Source: CAJBVG01 sp044376465
Lineage (GTDB): Bacteria; Bacteroidota; Bacteroidia; Sphingobacteriales; Sphingobacteriaceae
DNA length: 21,128 nt
Assembly (NCBI GenBank): GCA_044376465.1
Contig: JBILKW010000015.1
Location: 1 to 21,128 of the forward strand
Direction: 5' to 3'
The translations under genes and the position numbers were made by a program. Each line of letters begins with the position of its first letter. Positions within the stretch are counted from its first letter, which is position 1. This document shows positions 14,607 to 21,128 of this stretch, in pieces. The notes below the pieces were generated by a model that was not told the origin of the DNA, searched no databases, and worked only from the letters and a program-made list of their open reading frames with translations.

Positions 14607-16514
14607 ATGTTACAACTCATCGCATTAGTACCTTTGTTACCATTTATTGGTTTTCTAATAAATGGTATTGGAAATAAAAATATTCCTAAAAGTTTAGTAG
14701 GTGTAATAGGCAGTGGCGCAATGTTATTGTCGTTTATTATAAGCTTAGGAGTGTTTTTCGAATTACGTAGTTCGGAGATTACTACTCATACATTTACATT
14801 TTTCGACTGGATAAATGTTGGGAACTTCAATCTTGCCTTTTCATTTTTAGTTGATCCACTATCCTCATTAATGTTATTGGTAGTTACAGGAGTTGGCTTT
14901 TTAATACATGTGTACTCTGTAGGTTATATGCACCACGATGAAGGCTTTGCAAAATTCTTTGCATACCTAAATCTGTTTGTGTTTTTTATGTTGACTTTAG
15001 TTTTAGGAGCTAACTATGCGATCATGTTTATTGGTTGGGAAGGTGTTGGTTTGTGTTCTTATTTGTTAATTGGATTTTGGTATAAAAACCAATCGTATAA
15101 TAATGCTGCAAAAAAAGCATTCATCATGAATCGTATTGGCGATTTAGGTTTTCTAATCGGTTTGTTTTTAATTTTTAACACTTTCGGAAGCATTAGTTAC
15201 AACGATGTATTTACAGGTGCAGCTAAATTTACTTCTGGCGATCCTGTACTTACAGCCATCGCATTATTATTATTTGTTGGTGCTATGGGTAAAAGTGCTC
15301 AATTGCCTTTATATACTTGGTTACCCGATGCAATGGCCGGACCAACTCCAGTTTCTGCATTAATACACGCAGCAACCATGGTTACCGCAGGTATTTATAT
15401 GATTGCTCGTTCTAGTATTATTTATGTATTGGCTCCAGTAGCAATGGATATTGTAGCAATTGTAGGTATGCTTACTGCTGTATGGGCCGCACTAATTGCC
15501 TTAACTCAAACAGATATTAAAAAAGTATTGGCCTACTCAACCGTTAGTCAGCTCGGTTATATGTTTGTAGCTTTAGGAGTAGGTTCTTTTACCGGTGCGG
15601 TTTTTCATTTAATGACACATGCTTTTTTTAAAGCGCTTTTATTCTTAGGTGCAGGTAGTGTTATACATGCCATGAGTGGCGAACAAGACATGCGTTCTAT
15701 GGGTGGTTTGAAAAAGAAATTACCCATTACGTTTTTAACAATATTAATAGGTACACTTGCCATTGCCGGTGTTCCACCGTTTGCTGGTTTCTTTTCTAAA
15801 GATGAAATTTTAGCAGCAACCTATTCGCATTCAATCCCAATGTTTATTGTAATGTCGTTAACCTCAGTGTTAACAGCATTCTATATGTTCCGAATGTTTT
15901 TCTTAACGTTTTACGGATCGTTTAGAGGAACGCATGAACAAGCACATCATTTACACGAAAGTCCAAAGAACATGACGATACCATTAATTGTATTGGCTGT
16001 GTTTTCTACCATTAGTGGATTTGTTGGAATGCCAGAAATTTTTTCTGAAACACATGCATTAAATACTTTCTTACAACCATCGTTCTTATTTACAAGTCAA
16101 CGTTTTTCTTTAGAGCATGCATCACACACGTTAGAGTATAGCATAATTGGCGGTTCTATTGTTGCGGTTTTACTTGTATACTTTTTCGCAAGAAAGAAAT
16201 ATGCAACAAACGTTTACTTACTACCAACAGAAGAATCGGAGATGTCGTTTTTACAACGCATTTCTTACCGTAAATTTTATATTGATGAATTTTACGAAAC
16301 AATTATTACCAAACCGTTACACAAACTTTCGAGCTTCTTATACAAAGTAATTGACAAAGCCGGAATAGATGGAATTGTTAATGGATTAGGAAAAATTACG
16401 ATGAATGGGTCTAAGAATTTAAGAACCATACAAACAGGTTATACAGGCTTCTACATCTTCGCGATGGTAGCAGGTATTATTATAATTATGATGTTGAACT
16501 TTATTTTGAGCTAA
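14607..16514 (+). CDS. nuoL: NADH-quinone oxidoreductase subunit L (antiporter-like)
   Basis: A 635-aa distal pump subunit (ND5 family) related to Mrp-type cation antiporters. Key residues: E145 in GWEGVGLCSYLLIGFW (143-158), K229 in GAMGKSAQLPLYTWLPDAM (225-243), and H254 in VSALIHAATMVTAG. A later GFFSKDEIL motif is also present. The C-terminal part holds the soluble-side long helix along the membrane arm and a final anchor helix (about 611-634). Length is normal for the family. Confidence 0.97.
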   Translation: MLQLIALVPLLPFIGFLINGIGNKNIPKSLVGVIGSGAMLLSFIISLGVFFELRSSEITTHTFTFFDWINVGNFNLAFSFLVDPLSSLMLLVVTGVGFLIHVYSVGYMHHDEGFAKFFAYLNLFVFFMLTLVLGANYAIMFIGWEGVGLCSYLLIGFWYKNQSYNNAAKKAFIMNRIGDLGFLIGLFLIFNTFGSISYNDVFTGAAKFTSGDPVLTAIALLLFVGAMGKSAQLPLYTWLPDAMAGPTPVSALIHAATMVTAGIYMIARSSIIYVLAPVAMDIVAIVGMLTAVWAALIALTQTDIKKVLAYSTVSQLGYMFVALGVGSFTGAVFHLMTHAFFKALLFLGAGSVIHAMSGEQDMRSMGGLKKKLPITFLTILIGTLAIAGVPPFAGFFSKDEILAATYSHSIPMFIVMSLTSVLTAFYMFRMFFLTFYGSFRGTHEQAHHLHESPKNMTIPLIVLAVFSTISGFVGMPEIFSETHALNTFLQPSFLFTSQRFSLEHASHTLEYSIIGGSIVAVLLVYFFARKKYATNVYLLPTEESEMSFLQRISYRKFYIDEFYETIITKPLHKLSSFLYKVIDKAGIDGIVNGLGKITMNGSKNLRTIQTGYTGFYIFAMVAGIIIIMMLNFILS

Positions 16515-16520
16515 TCGATA

Positions 16521-17984
16521 ATGATTACACTTATACTTTTAACCTTACCAATTGTTGCAGCATTTGTAACATGGTTCAGCCCAAAAGGAACAGCTAAAAA
16601 TATAGCATTGTTCTTTACACTTGCTGAATTAGCTACAGCAATTTACGCGTACAGCATACATGTCTTGGACGCAAGCACACAATCTATTTTTGTTCAGAAT
16701 TGGATACCTTCTTTGGGCATTCAATTTAAAATAGGCATGGATGGCATTAGTTTATTAATGGTTTTGCTAACAGCTTTTTTGTATCCACTAATTGTATTAT
16801 CATCATTTAAAAAAGACATTAAAAACCAAAATGCATTTTATGCTTTAATGCTTTTTATGCAAGCGGGATTAATCGGAGTATTTGTTTCTTTAGATGCATT
16901 TTTATTTTACGTAGCCTGGGAAGCAGCATTAATTCCTATTTATTTTATCTCAGCAATTTGGGGTGGAGAAAATAGAATTAAAATAACGTTAAAGTTTTTT
17001 GTGTATACCATATTCGGTAGTTTATTTATGTTGGCAGGTATTATTTATTTATACCTACAAACACAAGGATTCAAAACATTCGACATTGGTGCTTTCTACA
17101 ATTTAAATTTATCCAGCACAGAACAATCATATTTATTCTGGACTTTCTTTTTAGCATTCGCTATTAAGATGCCAATTTTCCCATTTCATACATGGCAGCC
17201 AGACACCTACACAGAAGCACCAACACAAGGCACTATGTTGCTTTCGGGTATTATGCTTAAGATGGGCATTTATGGAGTAATTCGTTGGATGATTCCAATT
17301 GTTCCACAAGGAGTAGAAACTTGGAGCACTTTGGCTATTACCTTATCCATCATTGGCATCGTTTACGGTTCAATAATTGCTATCCGCCAAACAGACATAA
17401 AACGTTTAATTGCTTATTCATCTATAGCACACGTTGGCTTAATTGCTGCAGGTGTGTTTGTTTGGAATCAACAATCTGTTCAAGGTGCAGTAATTCAAAT
17501 GTTGAACCACGGTATAAGTGTAGTTGCTTTATTTTTTATCATACAAATAATTGAAGATAGAACAGGCACCAGAGACATTCCAAGTTTAGGTGGCATTGTT
17601 TTAAAAGCACCAATACTTGCAATTTGTTTTGTAATTGTAATGATGGGTGCAGTAGCCTTGCCTTTAACAAATGGTTTTATTGGTGAGTTCTTGTTACTAA
17701 TGGGTATATATAAATACAATGTTTGGGCTGCAGTAATTGCTGGCTCAACCATTATACTTGGTGCTGTGTACATGTTACGCATGTACCAAAAAGTGATGCT
17801 TGGCGAAAGCAATAGCTTAACTTCAAGCTTCACAGATATTAAAGGAACAGAGCAAATAGTATTGTTTGTTTCGGTTTTGGTAATTATTGTAGTAGGTGTG
17901 TATCCAAACTTTTTATTAAAAATTTCGGAAGCACCTGTTTCAGAATTAATCAATTTTGCAAATACTAAATTGGTAGTAAAATAA
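16521..17984 (+). CDS. nuoM: NADH-quinone oxidoreductase subunit M (antiporter-like)
   Basis: A 487-aa pump subunit (ND4 family). The pumping residues are present: E134 in AWEAALIPIYFISAIWGG (132-149), K216 in AFAIKMPIFPFHTW, and K247 in LLSGIMLKMGIYG. The QPDTYTEAPTQGTM loop matches the family pattern. It starts 6 bp after nuoL. Start and length agree with homologues. Confidence 0.97.
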   Translation: MITLILLTLPIVAAFVTWFSPKGTAKNIALFFTLAELATAIYAYSIHVLDASTQSIFVQNWIPSLGIQFKIGMDGISLLMVLLTAFLYPLIVLSSFKKDIKNQNAFYALMLFMQAGLIGVFVSLDAFLFYVAWEAALIPIYFISAIWGGENRIKITLKFFVYTIFGSLFMLAGIIYLYLQTQGFKTFDIGAFYNLNLSSTEQSYLFWTFFLAFAIKMPIFPFHTWQPDTYTEAPTQGTMLLSGIMLKMGIYGVIRWMIPIVPQGVETWSTLAITLSIIGIVYGSIIAIRQTDIKRLIAYSSIAHVGLIAAGVFVWNQQSVQGAVIQMLNHGISVVALFFIIQIIEDRTGTRDIPSLGGIVLKAPILAICFVIVMMGAVALPLTNGFIGEFLLLMGIYKYNVWAAVIAGSTIILGAVYMLRMYQKVMLGESNSLTSSFTDIKGTEQIVLFVSVLVIIVVGVYPNFLLKISEAPVSELINFANTKLVVK

Positions 17985-18008
17985 ATTTTTCATTACATTT
18001 TATTCAGC

Positions 18009-19388
18009 ATGACTGGAATTATAATTATATCCTTACTCGCAATTACAATTTTGTTTTTAGGTTTGTATAAACTTAACAGAGCAATTATTCCATTTTCAAT
18101 TGTGGGTTTATCTGCTGCTATTGCTAGTTATGCAATGGCTTGGAATAACAGCAAGTATTATTTCAACAACATGATTTTTGTTGATAATTATGCAATTGCT
18201 TTTTCAATTTTAACCATTGCCACTACGATTTTAATTTTATTATTATCTCCTGGTTATTTCGAAAAAATTAGCACTAACGTTGCAGAGTATGTATCCATGA
18301 TTTTATTTTCATTGGTAGGTGTTTTGTGCATGGTATCTTATAACGATTTATCAATGCTGTTTATTGGCATCGAAATAATGTCAGTAAGTATGTACATACT
18401 TGCAGGAATTCGTAAAAAAGATTTAGCATCTAACGAAGCGGCATTAAAATATTTTTTAATGGGCTCATTTGCTACCGGATTTTTATTGTTTGGCATCGCC
18501 TTAATTTATGGCTTCATCGGATCATTCAACATAGAAACGATTAGTACCATAATTATGGAAAGCGGCAATCAACCTGCGGCACTTTTTAATGCCGGTGTTT
18601 TATTCATTATTATAGGATTGAGTTTTAAAGTTTCTGCAGCACCTTTTCATTTTTGGGCACCAGATGTTTATGATGGTGCTCCATCATTAATTACTTCTTA
18701 CATGTCGTCTGTAGTAAAAACAGCAAGTTTTGCAGCATTTATGCGTTTATTTATAGTAGCATTTGCAGGAGTAATACACCTTTTTACACCAACACTTTGG
18801 GTGCTCACCGCAGTAACAATTATTGTAGGAAACGTAATTGCATTATACCAAGATTCGTTTAAGAGAATGCTTGCTTACTCAAGTATTTCACATGCAGGTT
18901 ATATGTTAATGGCAATTCTAGCCTTAGGTCCGGATTCTGGAAATGCTATATTTTACTATGCTGTTGCTTATTCTATAGCTTCTGTTTCTGCATTCGCAAT
19001 TTTAATTAAAGTAAAAGCCTTACGTAACTCAGAAAGTTTCGATGCATTTAATGGATTAGGAAAAACAAATCCTAAATCTGCCCTAGCACTTACCATATCT
19101 ATGTGCTCATTAGCCGGAATTCCATTAACAGCCGGATTTTTTGGTAAGTTCTTTATTTTTACCACTGCAATTAACCAACATTTTTATTGGCTAGTGGCCA
19201 TTGCAATAATTAATGCAGTAATAGCATTTTGGTATTATTTCCGTGTTATTATTGCCATGTATATGAAAGAGCCTCTTTCTTCAGAAAAGTTAGAGTTTTT
19301 ACCTTCATATAGAATTGTATTATGGGTGGCTGCTGCAACATCAATAATACTAGGATTATTCCCTGGATTTTTGTCAGGTCTATTTTAA
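18009..19388 (+). CDS. nuoN: NADH-quinone oxidoreductase subunit N (antiporter-like)
   Basis: A 459-aa pump subunit (ND2 family), last of the nuo series. E122 (FIGIEIMSVSMYIL), K207 (GLSFKVSAAPFHFWAPDVYDG) and K237 (SSVVKTASF) correspond to the channel residues. It follows nuoM by 24 bp. No terminator is visible in the 19 bp before the DedA gene, so transcripts may continue downstream. Confidence 0.96.
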   Translation: MTGIIIISLLAITILFLGLYKLNRAIIPFSIVGLSAAIASYAMAWNNSKYYFNNMIFVDNYAIAFSILTIATTILILLLSPGYFEKISTNVAEYVSMILFSLVGVLCMVSYNDLSMLFIGIEIMSVSMYILAGIRKKDLASNEAALKYFLMGSFATGFLLFGIALIYGFIGSFNIETISTIIMESGNQPAALFNAGVLFIIIGLSFKVSAAPFHFWAPDVYDGAPSLITSYMSSVVKTASFAAFMRLFIVAFAGVIHLFTPTLWVLTAVTIIVGNVIALYQDSFKRMLAYSSISHAGYMLMAILALGPDSGNAIFYYAVAYSIASVSAFAILIKVKALRNSESFDAFNGLGKTNPKSALALTISMCSLAGIPLTAGFFGKFFIFTTAINQHFYWLVAIAIINAVIAFWYYFRVIIAMYMKEPLSSEKLEFLPSYRIVLWVAAATSIILGLFPGFLSGLF

Positions 19389-19407
19389 TTCATTATTTTG
19401 CTTAACT

Positions 19408-20052
19408 ATGGAAAACCTGTTAGAATTCATTAAAACAATATTAAATCCTCAAAGCATAATTAATTATGGTGGTTTAGCACTTCTGTTATTTATTGTTTTT
19501 GCCGAAACCGGTCTTTTCTTTGGCTTCTTTTTGCCAGGCGACTCTCTTTTATTTGTGGCAGGGTTAATGTGTGGAACTCCAATTTTTGATGTTAATATTT
19601 ATATGCTTGTTTCTACTTTAATTGTTGCAGGCATAGTAGGAAATTTTGTAGGTTATTACTTCGGTAAAAAAACAGGACCTATGTTATTTCGTCGCGACGA
19701 CTCTTTTTTCTTCAAAAAGAAACATGTAAATGCTGCTAAAGAATTTTATACCAGATACGGAGGAACTGCAATTGTATTGGGTCGTTTTATTCCAATCATC
19801 AGAACATTCGTACCTATTATGGCCGGTGTTGTAAATCTTGATTTTAAAAAATTCGTATGGTTTAATATAATCGGATGTATTGCTTGGATTCTATCGATGG
19901 TATTATCAGGATATTTTTTAGGCAGAGCATTCCCAACCTTACAAGACAACCTCGAATACATTGTGATTACCATTATTTTAATTAGTATGATACCTGTGGT
20001 ATTAACCTATCTAAAAGAACACCGCCGAATGAAAACGGAAGACAAGAACTAA
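19408..20052 (+). CDS. DedA/VTT-family membrane protein
   Basis: A 214-aa inner-membrane protein. DedA-family members are implicated in lipid-carrier recycling (undecaprenyl phosphate or phospholipid flipping) and membrane homeostasis. Conserved residues are E33 and D45 in FAETGLFFGFFLPGDSLLF (31-49), and R126 and R132 in GRFIPIIRTFVPIMAG (125-140), the VTT-domain signature. Re-entrant and membrane segments run from about 21 to 203, and the C-terminus is basic. It is a full-length generic member; the exact substrate cannot be told from sequence. It lies 19 bp after nuoN and one base before the next gene. Confidence 0.92.
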   Translation: MENLLEFIKTILNPQSIINYGGLALLLFIVFAETGLFFGFFLPGDSLLFVAGLMCGTPIFDVNIYMLVSTLIVAGIVGNFVGYYFGKKTGPMLFRRDDSFFFKKKHVNAAKEFYTRYGGTAIVLGRFIPIIRTFVPIMAGVVNLDFKKFVWFNIIGCIAWILSMVLSGYFLGRAFPTLQDNLEYIVITIILISMIPVVLTYLKEHRRMKTEDKN

Positions 20053-20053
20053 T

Positions 20054-21128
20054 ATGTTATTTGATATTTTTCTGACATTATTCTTAGTGTTGCTAAACGG
20101 ATTTTTCGTAGCAGCGGAGTTTGCTATTGTTAAAGTTCGAGCATCACAAGTAGAACTTAAAGCAAAAACAGGTCACCAAACCGCAAAAATTGCTAAAAAT
20201 ATTCTAAATAATTTAGACGCATATTTATCGGCAACGCAGCTAGGTATTACACTTGCCTCTTTAGGTTTGGGTTGGATTGGCGAATCAGTTGTTACTAAAA
20301 TAATTTTAAGCATCATCACCGTATTTGGCTTAACCATTACTCCCGAACTTGCACATCAAATAGCCTTGCCAACGGCATTTGTGTTAATAACTATTTTACA
20401 CATCGTATTTGGAGAGCTAGCCCCAAAATCTATTGCCATACAAAGACCTGTTACTACAACCTTTGCCGTGGCAATTGCACTTAATGTTTTTTACATAGTA
20501 TTTCGCCCTTTTATTTGGGCATTAAACGGGCTTGCAAATTTTCTCTTGAAAAAAATTGGAATTTCACCTATACATGGTCATGAAGTGCATACCTCAGAAG
20601 AACTTCAACTCTTGCTAGATCAAGGTAAAGAGTCGGGCGCATTAGATTCTTCAGAACATGAATTGATAAAAAACGTATTCGATTTTAACGATCGTACAGT
20701 TAAAAAAATAATGATACCCCGCACTTCTATTGTAGCAGTAGATGTTGACGTGCCATACGCAGAATTTGTACAATTTGTAATCAACGAAGGATATACTCGA
20801 TTCCCGGTGTATAAAAATTCTATTGATGATATTATAGGATATATACATGCCAAAGATTTGTTGATGAAAGAATTAAAAGACCAAACCATTACGTTGCAAG
20901 ATTTAATTAGACCGGTTTACTTCATTCCAGAATCCAAACGAATTGCAGATCTTTTAGCGGAGATGAAAAATAAAAAAAACCCTAACATTGCCATTGTGCT
21001 AGATGAGTTTGGTGGTACTGCTGGTTTAGTTACGATGGAAGATATTATAGAGGAATTAGTTGGCGAGATCCAAGATGAACACGATGAGGAGAAACCTAAA
21101 GTTGTTAAAGTTGGCGACAATGAATTTA
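20054..21128 (+). CDS. CNNM/CBS-domain protein (CorC/HlyC family), cut by window end
   Basis: The frame is open for 358 codons and runs off the window. Domains in order: CNNM/DUF21 membrane domain (about 1-175) with the hallmark LNGFFVAAEFAIVKVRASQ (14-32) and FGELAPKSIAIQ (119-130); two CBS domains (about 215-275 and 283-340) with MIPRTSIVAVD, EGYTRFPVYKN and DEFGGTAGLVTMEDIIEEL (317-335); and the beginning of the CorC_HlyC domain. Relatives are annotated as hemolysins, but CNNM/CorC proteins are linked to Mg2+/Co2+ export or resistance, so the hemolysin name should not be trusted. Only one base separates it from the DedA gene, so the two are probably cotranscribed. The missing part should be roughly 60-80 residues, judging by family length. 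Confidence 0.92.
   Translation, partial: MLFDIFLTLFLVLLNGFFVAAEFAIVKVRASQVELKAKTGHQTAKIAKNILNNLDAYLSATQLGITLASLGLGWIGESVVTKIILSIITVFGLTITPELAHQIALPTAFVLITILHIVFGELAPKSIAIQRPVTTTFAVAIALNVFYIVFRPFIWALNGLANFLLKKIGISPIHGHEVHTSEELQLLLDQGKESGALDSSEHELIKNVFDFNDRTVKKIMIPRTSIVAVDVDVPYAEFVQFVINEGYTRFPVYKNSIDDIIGYIHAKDLLMKELKDQTITLQDLIRPVYFIPESKRIADLLAEMKNKKNPNIAIVLDEFGGTAGLVTMEDIIEELVGEIQDEHDEEKPKVVKVGDNEF

Noticed and set aside
17495..17953. 152-codon reverse-strand frame inside nuoM
   Set aside because: No recognisable domain, and it lies fully within a well-conserved nuoM frame.
20054..21128. Hemolysin
   Set aside because: The CNNM-CBS-CorC layout points to ion transport or homeostasis; the hemolysin label in this family is historical.

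Overview
The window looks like chromosomal DNA of an AT-rich, respiring member of the Bacteroidota. Three things point there: the exbB-exbD-exbD-tonB cluster with a Bacteroidota-style TonB N-terminus, a DUF3127 protein, and a 14-subunit complex I whose NuoG is only 335 aa. TAnnTTTG-type -7 elements and A/T-rich start regions without clear Shine-Dalgarno sites agree. A full NuoEFG module fits the flavobacterial/sphingobacterial/cytophagal side better than Bacteroidales. I cannot name a genus. All 23 genes lie on the + strand, and no gene-free stretch exceeds about 190 bases.

Layout. (1) 69-437: a small OB-fold-like DUF3127 protein with an SSB-like DDLPF tail. (2) 438-626: the largest gap, with a -7 element followed directly by a terminator-like hairpin. 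(3) 627-6367: exbB, two exbD, tonB, a 69-aa membrane protein, a PstS-like lipoprotein and a TPR protein, tightly packed. This is an envelope energy-transduction operon: ExbB/ExbD use the proton gradient to drive TonB, which energises outer-membrane receptors. (4) 6394-19388: nuoA to nuoN in canonical order, encoding all 14 subunits of NADH:quinone oxidoreductase, the machine that builds the gradient. NuoE/F/G are the NADH-oxidising arm, NuoB/C/D/I the quinone-reducing arm, and NuoA/H/J/K/L/M/N the membrane proton-pumping arm. (5) 19408-21128: a DedA-family membrane protein and a CNNM/CBS-domain (CorC/HlyC-like) protein cut by the window end.

No phage, IS, CRISPR or defence locus is visible, and most of the window is ordinary core genome. 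The less expected signals are non-coding. Degenerate 7-base-period repeats fill the spacers on both sides of nuoG and end at or near the nuoG and nuoH starts; the second spacer also holds a perfect 17-bp inverted repeat. Two predicted promoters (exbB, nuoB) place a terminator-like hairpin at the expected transcription start. In the protein set, the odd points are the DDLPF tail, a PstS-like protein without Pst transporter genes, and the short NuoG with a leftover four-cysteine segment.
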